A stretch of 64,000 bases of DNA from an uncultured bacterium. Lineage in GTDB: Bacteria; Bacillota; Clostridia; Oscillospirales; Ruminococcaceae. A program made the translations under genes and the position numbers. Every line of letters begins with the position of its first letter. The first letter of the stretch is position 1. Shown in pieces: positions 47,769 through 56,767 of this stretch. The stretch spans positions 65,054 through 129,053 of the forward strand of contig CAKXHL010000004.1 of the NCBI GenBank assembly GCA_934875375.1. The letters run 5' to 3'. A model generated the notes under the pieces. That model made no database searches and was not told where the DNA came from. It worked only from the letters and a program-made list of their open reading frames with translations.

Positions 47769-48683
47769 ATGACCGAAGCCCCTTCGATTCAGTGGTTTCC
47801 TGGCCATATGGCAAAAACAAGACGGCTCATGCGGGAAAGCCTGCGTCTGGTGGATGTCGTGGTAGAAGTAATCGACGCGAGAATCCCGATCAGCAGCCGG
47901 AATCCGGAGTTGCCGGGATTGGTTGGGCAAAAGCCGCGCATTGTGCTGCTCAATAAATGCGATGCAGCGGATGAGATGATAACGCGGGACTGGTGTAATT
48001 ATTATAAAGAACAGGGAATTGCGGCGATCCCTACCGATTGCCGCAGCGGTAAAGGGATCAAACAGTTTGTGCCAACCGTGAAAGAAGTGCTGCGCCCATT
48101 GTTGGAGCGCCGCGCGCAAAAGGGAATGCAGGGCGCACCCATACGTATGATGATTGTAGGAATTCCAAACGTAGGAAAGTCCTCGTTTATCAATCGGATG
48201 GCTGGTTCCCGCAGGACGAAAGTGGAAGACCGGCCCGGTGTGACTCGTGGCCGTCAATGGGTGAATTTGGAAAATGGGATTGATCTGTTGGATATGCCAG
48301 GCATTCTTTGGCCGAAATTTGAAGATAAGCGGGTAGGAGAGTATCTTGCTTTTACCGGCGCGGTGAAAGATGACATAGTTGACATTGAGCTTTTGGCGAT
48401 GCGCCTGTTGGAACTTTTAAACGAGCATTACCATGAATTGCTGTGTGAACGATATAAGATGACCGACGAAGAAACGGCAGATATTGATGCGTATGATTTG
48501 CTGGAATTGGTGGCCCAAAAACGCGGTATGCTGCAATCCGGCGGTACAGTCAATACAGAACGGGCAGCCATCGCGGTTCTGGATGAATTCCGCAGTGGGA
48601 AAATTGGTAAAATTACGCTGGAAACGCCGCAAAAACCGCAGAAAAAAGAACGATTGCAACCGTCCTTTCAGGAGGAATGCTGA
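47769..48683 (+). CDS. ylqF: Ribosome biogenesis GTPase (YlqF/RbgA)
   Basis: This 304-residue circularly permuted GTPase acts late in 50S subunit assembly. The permuted order is visible: G4 LNKCD (about residue 58) comes before G1 [14 protein letters not shown] (about 135) and G3 DMPG (about 175). The N-terminal [13 protein letters not shown] is diagnostic. A C-terminal ANTAR-like RNA-binding region completes it. AAGGAG precedes the ATG, 13 bases after lepB. Its stop overlaps the rnhB start by one base. The lepB-ylqF-rnhB-yraN order is conserved in Firmicutes. Confidence 0.96.
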   Translation: MTEAPSIQWFPGHMAKTRRLMRESLRLVDVVVEVIDARIPISSRNPELPGLVGQKPRIVLLNKCDAADEMITRDWCNYYKEQGIAAIPTDCRSGKGIKQFVPTVKEVLRPLLERRAQKGMQGAPIRMMIVGIPNVGKSSFINRMAGSRRTKVEDRPGVTRGRQWVNLENGIDLLDMPGILWPKFEDKRVGEYLAFTGAVKDDIVDIELLAMRLLELLNEHYHELLCERYKMTDEETADIDAYDLLELVAQKRGMLQSGGTVNTERAAIAVLDEFRSGKIGKITLETPQKPQKKERLQPSFQEEC

Positions 48684-49318
48684 TGGCGCCCCGGAAAATT
48701 CCGCCGGATTTATACGAATTCGAGCGGATGGCATATACCATAAATGATTTTACATGGGTTTGCGGGGTGGATGAAGCCGGGCGGGGACCTCTTGCAGGTC
48801 CAGTATTTGCCGCTGCGGTAATTTTACCCAAAGACTTTGCGATAGAAGGGTTGAATGATTCCAAAAAGCTCAGTGAAAAAAAACGGGAATTTTTATATGA
48901 GAAAATCGTGCAGCAAGCGGTTGCCTATCAAATTTGTATGGTGGACGAAAAAGAGATCGATCGGCTGAATATTTTAGCTGCGTCAATGCTGGCGATGAAA
49001 AACGCGGTAGAAGGGCTTTCTATCTACCCGGACATTGCCTACATCGACGGAAACCGCACACCGGAGCTGGAAATTCCGGCGATTGCTGTGATCAAGGGTG
49101 ACGCGACATCGGCATCTATTGCTGCGGCGTCGATTTTGGCAAAAGTTGCCCGGGATCGTTTTATGATAGAATTGGACCGTCAATATCCCCAATATAGATT
49201 TGCCCGCCACAAAGGCTATCCGACAAAAGAACATTACGAGCGCATCGGCCAATATGGAATTTCGCCCGTTCATCGAATCAGTTTCCTCAAAAATCTGGAT
49301 GATCATTTAAAAAGGTAG
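48683..49318 (+). CDS. rnhB: Ribonuclease HII
   Basis: RNase HII (211 residues) removes ribonucleotides from DNA and RNA-DNA hybrids. The catalytic acidic residues are in GVDEAGRGPLAGPV and in YIDGN near the middle; the second half has SILAKVARDRFM. Two ATGs are possible: 48677 and 48683. AGGAGGA ends at 48675, so 48683 has normal spacing and overlaps the ylqF stop by one base (TGATG). The first 25 residues before the conserved core are an N-terminal extension. Confidence 0.95.
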   Translation: MAPRKIPPDLYEFERMAYTINDFTWVCGVDEAGRGPLAGPVFAAAVILPKDFAIEGLNDSKKLSEKKREFLYEKIVQQAVAYQICMVDEKEIDRLNILAASMLAMKNAVEGLSIYPDIAYIDGNRTPELEIPAIAVIKGDATSASIAAASILAKVARDRFMIELDRQYPQYRFARHKGYPTKEHYERIGQYGISPVHRISFLKNLDDHLKR

Positions 49319-49325
49319 AACGCCA

Positions 49326-49709
49326 ATGACAACACGGGAAATCGGCACAAAAGGAGAATCTTTTGCTGCACAGGTTTTGCAAAAAAACGGTGCGGAAATT
49401 CTTTCGCGCAACTATTATACGCCTTACGGAGAAATTGATTTGATTGTTCGTGATGGGAATTGCATTGCTTTTGTAGAAGTAAAGACTCGCCGGGCAGGAT
49501 CCATAACCCGGCCTGCAGAAGCGGTGGATCGGCGTAAGCAAAAGAGAATTGCCCGATCAGCTGTGTGCTACCTGATGGCGCATCCCGCCGATTTACAGCC
49601 GAGATTTGATGTGTTCGAGATTGTGACGGAAAAAGGAAAAACGTTTTCCGTTCAATCTTATCAATACATAATAAACGCATATGAGGTGACAAATTATGAA
49701 AGCATTTGA
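49326..49709 (+). CDS. yraN: YraN/UPF0102 family endonuclease-like protein
   Basis: This 127-residue protein of the UPF0102 family, related to restriction-endonuclease-like nucleases, has unknown biological role. The motif set GTKGESFAAQVLQKNGAEIL, then GEIDLIVRDGNCIAFVEVKTR (Asp and Glu-x-Lys pattern) fits a PD-(D/E)XK core. It sits after rnhB as in many bacteria, which suggests a nucleic-acid role. The start ATG follows AGGTAG. Its last 14 bases overlap the dipeptidase gene. Confidence 0.93.
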   Translation: MTTREIGTKGESFAAQVLQKNGAEILSRNYYTPYGEIDLIVRDGNCIAFVEVKTRRAGSITRPAEAVDRRKQKRIARSAVCYLMAHPADLQPRFDVFEIVTEKGKTFSVQSYQYIINAYEVTNYESI

Positions 49710-50619
49710 CATGCATTGCGATACCCTGTTGGGCGGTAATCGCAACCATTGGGATCTGGTCAACGATCAGATGCACATTTCTCTGGATAAACTGGGCGCT
49801 TTTGAACATTATGTCCAGTGCTTTGCTATTTTTATCCCGGATCAGTTTCGTGGACAGGATGCGATTGATTTTTACGATCGGACTTTCGCGTATTACAAAG
49901 CTCAGACCGAGAAATATGCGGACCGGATGGAATGGGCGCACAATGGAAAGGAACTGGCTCAAGCGAAAAAACCGATTACCGGCATTCTAACCATCGAGGG
50001 AGGCTGCGCGCTGGCAGGAGATATCAGCCGAGTGAAGCTGTTGAAAGAGCAGGGTGTTGCCATGATGACGTTAACCTGGAACGGACCCAATGAGTTGGGC
50101 TGCGGCACCAGCAAGAATGAAGGGTTGACAGATTTTGGCAAAGCTGCGATCAAAGAGATGGAGAAAGTCGGCATGCTGGTAGATTTGTCCCACATTTCAG
50201 ACGCTGGTTTTGACGATGCTTGCTCAGTAGCAACGAAACCGTTGATTGCCAGCCACTCGAATTCCCGTGCAGTTTGCGGTCATATCCGCAATGTAACCGA
50301 CGAGCAGTTTAAAGAATATGTCAAACGCGGTGGTTTGGTGGGATTGAATTATTCCAAAGATTTCATTTGTGACGATCCGGAAAAAGCAGATTTCGATTGG
50401 CTGTACCGGCATATTGAGCATTTCCTGAGTTTGGGTGGGGAAAAAGTCGTAGCACTGGGCTCTGATTTTGACGGTACGCATGTGCCGGAATGCTTAAGCT
50501 CGGTGGAAAAAAATGCTGATTTTTACGAGTATCTGCTGAAAAAGAATTTGAATGAGGATTTGGTTCGGGATATTTTCTTTGAAAACGCAAACCGTGTATT
50601 CCAGGAGTATGTCCTGTAA
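49696..50619 (+). CDS. M19-family (renal-type) membrane dipeptidase homologue
   Basis: This 307-residue zinc dipeptidase of the M19 amidohydrolase-like family is usually cytosolic in bacteria. The first metal motif is in KAFDMHCDTLLGG; later ligands lie in ILTIEGGCALAGD, VDLSHISDAG and ASHSNSRAVCGHIRN. The C-terminal SDFDGTH carries the last acidic site. It hydrolyses dipeptides, sometimes with D-residues. GAGGTGA precedes the ATG, and the gene overlaps yraN by 14 bases, so translation is coupled. Physiological substrate is unknown. Confidence 0.93.
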   Translation: MKAFDMHCDTLLGGNRNHWDLVNDQMHISLDKLGAFEHYVQCFAIFIPDQFRGQDAIDFYDRTFAYYKAQTEKYADRMEWAHNGKELAQAKKPITGILTIEGGCALAGDISRVKLLKEQGVAMMTLTWNGPNELGCGTSKNEGLTDFGKAAIKEMEKVGMLVDLSHISDAGFDDACSVATKPLIASHSNSRAVCGHIRNVTDEQFKEYVKRGGLVGLNYSKDFICDDPEKADFDWLYRHIEHFLSLGGEKVVALGSDFDGTHVPECLSSVEKNADFYEYLLKKNLNEDLVRDIFFENANRVFQEYVL

Positions 50620-50652
50620 ACCGTTTAGTGAAACGCCAAAGGAGTGAAAAGG

Positions 50653-52149
50653 GTGCAGTATCAAAGCACAAGAGATAAAACGCAGAAAGTTTCGGCCAGC
50701 CGAGCTATTTTACAGGGCCTTTCTGCCGAAGGTGGACTGTTTGTCCCGGAACAACTGCCCAAATTTTCTGAGCAGCATCTGGAAAAAATGGTCAGCCAAG
50801 ACTATATTCGGCGCGCACAGAAAATTTTGGAAGAATTTTTGTCAGATTTTTCCAATGAAGAAATTGAAAGTTGTTTGAAAGGCGCTTATGATGCGAAAAA
50901 ATTCTCGGGCTCTCAGATCGCACCGCTGTCCAAACTGGGAGAGAACGCATATCTGCTGGAATTATGGCACGGACCGACCTGCGCTTTTAAGGACATGGCT
51001 TTGCAGTTACTGCCCCGTCTTATGACCGTCTCCATGCAGAAATCTGGAGACGGAAAGGAAATTGTAATTTTGGTAGCTACGTCCGGTGATACGGGTAAGG
51101 CAGCGTTGGAGGGTTTCTGTAATGTACCTGGTATCCGAATTGTGGTATTTTATCCCGAAGAAGGGGTAAGCCCTTTGCAAAAGCTGCAGATGGCTACACA
51201 AGAAGGAGAAAATGTTTTTGTCGCGGCGATTCAGGGGAATTTTGACGATGCCCAAAGCGGCGTAAAAAAACTATTTTGTGATCCACAGATAGCAACGGCG
51301 CTTCAAAAACAAAACCGTGTGTTTTCCAGCGCCAATTCCATTAACTGGGGACGGTTGCTGCCACAGATTGTTTACTATGTCAGCGCTTACTGTGACTTAG
51401 TGCGGGATGAGCAGATTGCACTGGGAGATCCTATCAATGTTTGTGTGCCCACTGGGAATTTTGGAAATATTCTGGCGGCTTACTATGCCAAACAAATGGG
51501 GCTTCCCATTCACAAATTGATTTGTGCATCCAATAAAAATAACGTGCTGACGGATTTCATCAGCACCGGTACGTATGATCGGAACCGGCCGTTTTATCCT
51601 ACGACCTCTCCTTCTATGGATATTCTGATCTCCAGCAATTTGGAGCGGCTTTTATTCCATCTGGCGGACGAGGATGACTCCATTGTGCGCCAGCTGATGG
51701 AAGATTTAAAAAACGAAGGACGGTATACCGTTCCCCAGCAGGTTTTATCCCGCTTGCAGGCAGATTTCGCTGGCGGCTTTAGCGATGAAGAGGAGACCGC
51801 CGCTACCATTAAACGGCTGTTTGATACCTATTCCTATTTATGCGATACGCATACTGCGGTGGCGGTTTCTGTCCATGAAGACTACTGTGCCCGGACAGGA
51901 GACGATACCAAGACAGTGATTGCTTCTACGGCAAACCCTTTCAAATTCCCGCATGCAGTGCTGACAGCGCTGGGCGGAAAAACACAAGGGGCAGACGAGT
52001 TTGAAATTGCTCAAAAACTGGAAGAAATTTCTGGCTGCGAGATGCCAAATCAACTGGCGGGACTGCGGGAAAAGACAGTTCGTTTTACGGAGACTTTTTC
52101 CAAAAATCGAATGGATGACGCGCTGACAAAGGCATTGCAAAACGTTTGA
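50653..52149 (+). CDS. thrC: Threonine synthase
   Basis: This 498-residue PLP enzyme converts O-phosphohomoserine to threonine. It is the long type: an N-terminal YQSTRDKTQKVSASRAILQG domain, then the PLP lysine in CAFKDMALQLLPRL, and phosphate-binding ATSGDTGKAALEGF. The C-terminal TANPFKFPHAVLTALGG is typical. The start is a GTG; 50644 and 50653 both read in frame, and GGAGTG just before the second makes 50653 the better choice. It has its own terminator. Other threonine genes are not in the window; no T-box leader was seen. Confidence 0.95.
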   Translation: MQYQSTRDKTQKVSASRAILQGLSAEGGLFVPEQLPKFSEQHLEKMVSQDYIRRAQKILEEFLSDFSNEEIESCLKGAYDAKKFSGSQIAPLSKLGENAYLLELWHGPTCAFKDMALQLLPRLMTVSMQKSGDGKEIVILVATSGDTGKAALEGFCNVPGIRIVVFYPEEGVSPLQKLQMATQEGENVFVAAIQGNFDDAQSGVKKLFCDPQIATALQKQNRVFSSANSINWGRLLPQIVYYVSAYCDLVRDEQIALGDPINVCVPTGNFGNILAAYYAKQMGLPIHKLICASNKNNVLTDFISTGTYDRNRPFYPTTSPSMDILISSNLERLLFHLADEDDSIVRQLMEDLKNEGRYTVPQQVLSRLQADFAGGFSDEEETAATIKRLFDTYSYLCDTHTAVAVSVHEDYCARTGDDTKTVIASTANPFKFPHAVLTALGGKTQGADEFEIAQKLEEISGCEMPNQLAGLREKTVRFTETFSKNRMDDALTKALQNV

Positions 52150-52160
52150 ACCCAAAAATG

Positions 52161-52195
52161 CGGCGGAAAAGACTAAGAGCCCTTTCCGCCGTTTT
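52161..52195 (+). terminator. Terminator of thrC
   Basis: CGGCGGAAA (52161-52169) pairs with TTTCCGCCG (52183-52191), then TTTTC follows. Confidence 0.82.
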
Positions 52196-52225
52196 CTTAT
52201 CCAATATGGGAAAGGAGAAGTGCCG

Positions 52226-52939
52226 ATGAGCCTTTTTGCGATCGGAGATCCACATCTGTCCTTTGGGTGCCAGAAACCGATGGACATTTTTAAAGGCTGG
52301 GAAAATCATGCGGTGCGGCTGGAAAAAAACTGGAAGGATACAGTAGAAAAAGAGGATACAGTTGTGTTGCCAGGAGATATTTCCTGGGCGATGAATTTCG
52401 AAGAACTGCTGCCGGACTTTCAGTTCCTGCACAGCCTGCCGGGAAAAAAAGTGATTTTAAAAGGAAATCATGACTATTGGTGGGCAACCAGGAATAAAAT
52501 GGATCAGTTTTTACTGCGAAACGGATTAGACAGTATAGAAGTGCTCCATAATAGTTGTATCTGCGCGGAAGGATTTCGTCTGTGTGGTACCCGTGGCTGG
52601 CTATTTGAAAATGGGCAACCCCACGACGAGAAGGTTCTGGCCCGGGAAGCAGGCCGCCTGAGAATTTCCTTAGAGGCTGCAAAGGAAAAAGAAGGAGAAC
52701 TGCTGGTTTTTCTGCACTATCCGCCCATTTTTGGTCAGGAAGTGAATCTTCCGATTTTGGAAACATTATTGGAATTTGATGTTCGTCGGGTGTATTATGG
52801 GCACATTCATGCAAGCGGATGCTCTTATGCGCTCAATGGTGTTTATCAAGGAATTGATTTTCGGCTCATTTCCGGTGATTTTTTATATTTTAATCCGATA
52901 AAAATTGAAAAAAGCACGGAAAAATCACAGCTTTTTTAG
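52226..52939 (+). CDS. Calcineurin-like metallophosphoesterase
   Basis: This 237-residue phosphoesterase has the full five-motif set: IGDPHLS (motif I), LPGDISW (II), LKGNHDYWW (III), LHYPP (IV) and GHIHASG (V), so it should bind two metals. It is likely cytosolic. Substrate could be a phosphodiester or phosphoprotein; the family is too broad to say. An in-frame GTG lies at 52220, but AAGGAG at 52212-52217 favours the ATG at 52226. It is monocistronic. Confidence 0.9.
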   Translation: MSLFAIGDPHLSFGCQKPMDIFKGWENHAVRLEKNWKDTVEKEDTVVLPGDISWAMNFEELLPDFQFLHSLPGKKVILKGNHDYWWATRNKMDQFLLRNGLDSIEVLHNSCICAEGFRLCGTRGWLFENGQPHDEKVLAREAGRLRISLEAAKEKEGELLVFLHYPPIFGQEVNLPILETLLEFDVRRVYYGHIHASGCSYALNGVYQGIDFRLISGDFLYFNPIKIEKSTEKSQLF

Positions 52940-52987
52940 AGGAAACGACGAAACGGAAAAAATTATCAAATTCGTAACAATTCATTC

Positions 52988-53017
52988 TTGGCAAACCCCT
53001 TTTTGACATGCTATAAT
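52988..53017 (+). promoter_or_regulatory. tig promoter
   Basis: TTGGCA (52988-52993), 18 bases, TATAAT (53012-53017), with TG one base upstream (extended -10). A TTGACA at 53004 is too close to the -10 to be used. Confidence 0.75.
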
Positions 53018-53089
53018 AACATAGTTAATTTGCATTCGGCACCAGGGGTTGTGTGACCCTGCGGCTGGACAGTACAGGAGGAAGTTTAC

Positions 53090-54511
53090 ATGAGCCTTGT
53101 TTCGGCTAACAAAGTGGAAACCAATACGTATGAGCTGGTGGTTTCCATCGGCGCGGAAGATTTCAAAAAAGGAATCGACAAGATTTATAAGAAAACCGCA
53201 AAAAATATCACCGTTCCCGGTTTTCGAAAAGGGAAAGCGCCCAAAAGCGTAATTGAAAAGCTGTATGGCGAAGCCGTTTTTTATGAGGATACTGTCAACG
53301 ACATGTACCCTGATGCTTATACCAAAGCAGTAGAGGAAGCGGGAATTGATCCTGTGGACCGCCCGGAAATCGAAATCACCGATGTTTCTGCAGAAGGTTT
53401 TTCTTTTACCGCAAAAGTGACGGTAAAACCGGAAGTAACAGTCAAAAAATACAAAGGTTTGAAAGCTACAAAAACACCTGTCAGCGTGAGTGATGATCAG
53501 GTGGATGAAGAAATTGCCAAGCTGCAGGAAAGAAACGGCAGAATGGTGACTGTAGAAGGCCGTGCAGCAAAAGATGGAGATAACACAATCATTGACTTTG
53601 AAGGTTTTGTAGACGATGTTCCTTTCGAAGGGGGAAAAGGTGAAAAGTTTGACCTGAAGTTGGGTTCCGGTCAGTTTATTCCCGGCTTTGAGGAGCAGAT
53701 CGTGGGCAAAAATGTGGGCGAGGAATTTGACGTGAATGTCACTTTTCCGGAAGATTATCAGGCGGAAGAATTGGCGGGCAAGGCTGCTGTGTTCAAATGC
53801 AAATTGCATGAAATCAAGGAAAAAGAACTGCCGGAGCTGGATGACGAGTTTGCAAAAGACGTCAGCGAGTTTGATACTCTGGATGAATTGAAAAAGGATA
53901 TCCGTGCAAAACTGACGGAAGCGGCAGAGAAAAGCGCTGAGACCGCGGTAGAAGAGCAGCTGGTAGAGCAGGTTGTAGAGAGCATGGAAGCAGAGATCCC
54001 CCAGTGCATGGTAGATCGCAAGACTGATGAAATGCTGCAGGAATTTGATTACCGTTTGCAGTCTCAGGGTTTGAATCTGGATTTGTATATGAAATATACC
54101 GGATTTAGCGCAGATACTTTTAAGGAAACTTATAAGGAGCAGGCTCTCAATCAGGTAAAAATTCGTTTGGCTCTGGAAGAGATCGTTAAGCTGGAAAAGA
54201 TTGAAGTTACCGAAGAAGAGCTGAATGCAGAGTTCGAAAAGATGGCTTCTGCTTATTCCATGGATTTAGAGAAAATCAAAGAACTGGTACCTGCTGAGGA
54301 TATTAAATTGGATCTGGCAGTGAATAAAGCGATCGATTTGATTAAGTCCAGCGCGGAAGTTTCTGAAAGTGCGCCGGAGAAGAAAAAGGCTCCTGCGAAA
54401 AAGAAAGCAGCGGCAAAAGAAGAAAAAGCAGACGAAGATGGAGAAAAGAAAGCGCCTGCCAAAAAGAAAACAACAAAGAAAAAAGCGGAAGAGACCAAAG
54501 ATGCTGAATAA
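53090..54511 (+). CDS. tig: Trigger factor (ribosome-associated chaperone)
   Basis: Trigger factor (473 residues) binds nascent chains at the ribosome exit. The N-terminal ribosome-docking loop (FRKGKAPKSVIEK) is present. The FKBP-type peptidyl-prolyl isomerase domain is near 155-240 (GSGQFIPGFEEQIVG). The substrate-binding arms follow. After about residue 425 comes a Lys/Ala/Glu tail (KKKAPAKKKAAAKEEKADED, then APAKKKTTKKK) not found in E. coli trigger factor. AGGAGG precedes the ATG. It is followed by clpP-clpX-lon, the classical chaperone/protease neighbourhood. Confidence 0.97.
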   Translation: MSLVSANKVETNTYELVVSIGAEDFKKGIDKIYKKTAKNITVPGFRKGKAPKSVIEKLYGEAVFYEDTVNDMYPDAYTKAVEEAGIDPVDRPEIEITDVSAEGFSFTAKVTVKPEVTVKKYKGLKATKTPVSVSDDQVDEEIAKLQERNGRMVTVEGRAAKDGDNTIIDFEGFVDDVPFEGGKGEKFDLKLGSGQFIPGFEEQIVGKNVGEEFDVNVTFPEDYQAEELAGKAAVFKCKLHEIKEKELPELDDEFAKDVSEFDTLDELKKDIRAKLTEAAEKSAETAVEEQLVEQVVESMEAEIPQCMVDRKTDEMLQEFDYRLQSQGLNLDLYMKYTGFSADTFKETYKEQALNQVKIRLALEEIVKLEKIEVTEEELNAEFEKMASAYSMDLEKIKELVPAEDIKLDLAVNKAIDLIKSSAEVSESAPEKKKAPAKKKAAAKEEKADEDGEKKAPAKKKTTKKKAEETKDAE

Positions 54512-54576
54512 GCAGTCAGCTTTTCTAGGTGCCTGTGTTTTTTCCTCTTACATATTTTGAATGGGGGTAATAAACC

Positions 54577-55158
54577 ATGAGTCTGGTACCAATGGTAGTG
54601 GAACAAACAAATCGCGGCGAGCGTTCCTATGACATTTTTTCCAGATTGCTCAACGACAGAATTATAATGCTTTGTGAGGAAGTAAACGATGCCAGCGCGA
54701 GTTTGGTAGTCGCACAGCTTTTGTACTTGGAAGGACAGGACCCGGACAAGGACATTAGCTTGTATATTAATAGCCCTGGTGGCTCTGTAACTGCTGGTTT
54801 GGCGATTTACGACACAATGCAGTATATCAAATGTGATGTTTCCACGATCTGTATTGGTATGGCGGCTTCTATGGGTGCGTTTTTGCTTTCCTCCGGCGCC
54901 AAAGGCAAGCGTTTGGCACTGCCCAACAGTGAAATTATGATCCACCAGCCAATGGGTGGAATGCAGGGGCAGGTTACCGACATAAAAATTCATGCAGAAC
55001 GGTACTTGCGTATTAAAGAAAACCTGAACAAAATGTTGGCGGACAATACAGGAAAACCGCTGGAGATCATCCAACGGGATACGGAACGCGACAACTTTAT
55101 GTCTGCCCAGGAGGCCATGGAGTATGGCCTGATTGACAAGGTTATTACGAACCGATAA
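54577..55158 (+). CDS. clpP: ATP-dependent Clp protease proteolytic subunit
   Basis: ClpP (193 residues) forms the tetradecameric peptidase barrel. The catalytic triad is exactly at family positions: S98 (AASMGAF), H123 (MIHQPMGG) and D172 (ERDNFMS). A GGGGG-containing site precedes the ATG at 54577. It partners the downstream ClpX, from which it is separated by a hairpin. The start region [20 protein letters not shown] is canonical. Confidence 0.97.
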   Translation: MSLVPMVVEQTNRGERSYDIFSRLLNDRIIMLCEEVNDASASLVVAQLLYLEGQDPDKDISLYINSPGGSVTAGLAIYDTMQYIKCDVSTICIGMAASMGAFLLSSGAKGKRLALPNSEIMIHQPMGGMQGQVTDIKIHAERYLRIKENLNKMLADNTGKPLEIIQRDTERDNFMSAQEAMEYGLIDKVITNR

Positions 55159-55165
55159 TATTTTG

Positions 55166-55199
55166 AATTCGTGTGGGGACATTCGGCTCCACACGAATT
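55166..55199 (+). terminator. Intercistronic hairpin between clpP and clpX
   Basis: AATTCGTGTGG (55166-55176) pairs with CCACACGAATT (55189-55199), followed by TTTTA. Shape and T run are those of a terminator, so part of the clpP transcripts may stop before clpX. Confidence 0.7.
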
Positions 55200-55242
55200 T
55201 TTACCTGGTAAAAAGCAGGTGTTTGAAAAGAGGAGGAACCTT

Positions 55243-56562
55243 ATGGCAAAAAACGATGATGGCTCCAGAATGCTGCGATGTTCCTTTTGCGGCAAAACGC
55301 AGGACAAGGTGGATAAGCTGATCGCCGGTACTGGGGTGTGCATCTGCAATGAGTGCGTACAGTTGTGCAACAGCGTATTGGAGGAAGAGGGATTGTCCAG
55401 CCGCCGCAGGTCGTCAAGAGAAGAAGCGGCGGATATTACCATTCCAAAACCAGCTCAGATCAAAGAGGTGCTGGATCAGTATGTCATCGGACAGGACGCG
55501 GCCAAGAAATCTCTGTCAGTGGCAGTGTATAATCATTACAAACGAATTTTTTTCGGTAGTGATGGCGATGTAGAGCTGAATAAAAGCAATGTTTTGTTGG
55601 TTGGCCCTACTGGAACCGGCAAAACGATGTTGGCACAAACGCTTGCGAAAACGCTGAAGGTTCCTTTTGCGGTAACAGACGCTACCACTTTGACAGAAGC
55701 TGGATATGTAGGCGAGGATGTAGAAAATATCCTGCTGAGATTGATTCAGGCTGCGGATTATGATATTGAAAAGGCCGAACGCGGGATTATTTATATTGAT
55801 GAAATCGACAAAATTGCAAGAAAAAGCGAAAATCCTTCCATCACCCGTGATGTCAGCGGGGAAGGGGTGCAACAGGCGCTGTTGAAGATTTTGGAAGGTA
55901 CTGTGTCCAATGTACCACCTACGGGAGGAAGAAAACATCCCCAGCAGGAGTTTATCCAGATTGATACTTCCAATATCCTGTTTATTTGCGGAGGAGCTTT
56001 TGACGGAATCGATAAAATCATTGAAAAAAGAGTCAATCAAAAATCCGGACTGGGTTTTGGTTCAGAGCTCAAAGATGCCAAAGCGAAAAATTCTGATTTG
56101 TTGCTTAGCCAGATTCTGCCGGAAGACTTGGTTAAGTTTGGTTTGATTCCGGAATTAGTGGGCCGTATTCCGGTGGTCACTGGCCTGAAGGCTTTGGACG
56201 AGGAAGCGTTGATACGGATTTTGGTGGAACCAAAAAATGCCATTGTCAAGCAGTACCAGAAGTTATTTGAGATGGATCACATTCAGTTGACCTTTGATGC
56301 GGAAGCACTTAAAGCCATTGCTCATTTGGCGATTGAGCGGAAAAATGGCGCCAGAGGATTGCGCTCCATCATGGAGTCCATTTTATCTGAGGCCATGTTT
56401 GCCGCTCCGTCCGATGGCACAATTGAAACCTTAACGATTACGGCAGATTGCGTAAAAGGAAAGGAAGGCCCGCGGGTCACTTATGACTTGGATCGGCCTA
56501 CCACTTCTTTGACATTGCCTGCCACAAAGAAACCTCGTCCCAGGCGAGATTCCGTTTCCTAG
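55243..56562 (+). CDS. clpX: ClpX, ATPase specificity subunit of ClpXP
   Basis: ClpX (439 residues) unfolds substrates for ClpP. The N-terminal zinc domain has cysteines at 13, 16, 35 and 38 (CSFCGK, CNEC). Walker A is near 121-128 (GPTGTGKT) and Walker B in [11 protein letters not shown]. The IGF-type ClpP loop reads GLGFGS here ([10 protein letters not shown]). The frame is open 24 codons upstream, but AGGAGG before the ATG at 55243 fixes the start. A terminator follows. Confidence 0.97.
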   Translation: MAKNDDGSRMLRCSFCGKTQDKVDKLIAGTGVCICNECVQLCNSVLEEEGLSSRRRSSREEAADITIPKPAQIKEVLDQYVIGQDAAKKSLSVAVYNHYKRIFFGSDGDVELNKSNVLLVGPTGTGKTMLAQTLAKTLKVPFAVTDATTLTEAGYVGEDVENILLRLIQAADYDIEKAERGIIYIDEIDKIARKSENPSITRDVSGEGVQQALLKILEGTVSNVPPTGGRKHPQQEFIQIDTSNILFICGGAFDGIDKIIEKRVNQKSGLGFGSELKDAKAKNSDLLLSQILPEDLVKFGLIPELVGRIPVVTGLKALDEEALIRILVEPKNAIVKQYQKLFEMDHIQLTFDAEALKAIAHLAIERKNGARGLRSIMESILSEAMFAAPSDGTIETLTITADCVKGKEGPRVTYDLDRPTTSLTLPATKKPRPRRDSVS

Positions 56563-56581
56563 CCAAAAGAAAGAAATTAAC

Positions 56582-56612
56582 TCCACCTTTCTTTTCCAAA
56601 AAGAAAGGTGGA
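56582..56612. terminator. Terminator of clpX
   Basis: A 14-bp perfect stem (56582-56595 with 56599-56612) around a 3-base loop is followed by CTTGCTTTTTT, 19 bases after the clpX stop. Confidence 0.85.
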
Positions 56613-56613
56613 C

Positions 56614-56642
56614 TTGCTTTTTTACAGAGATTTTAGTATAAT
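56614..56642 (+). promoter_or_regulatory. lon promoter
   Basis: TTGCTT (56614-56619), 17 bases, TATAAT (56637-56642). The -35 overlaps the T tail of the preceding terminator. No CIRCE or CtsR operator is visible nearby. Confidence 0.72.
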
Positions 56643-56767
56643 GCAGCAAAGCAGAGCACCTGCTTTGCTGACAAAAATGAGAATTGGATAGAAATAGATT
56701 AAAAATCGGACGCGCGCCAGGAAAAGATTTGGGCAGATCCGATATCCCCAAGTAAGAAGGTGAAAAA

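Noticed and set aside
55159..56767. CtsR or CIRCE operators before clpP, clpX or lon
   Set aside because: No GGTCAAA heptamer repeats or TTAGCACTC-N9-GAGTGCTAA element is present upstream of these genes.
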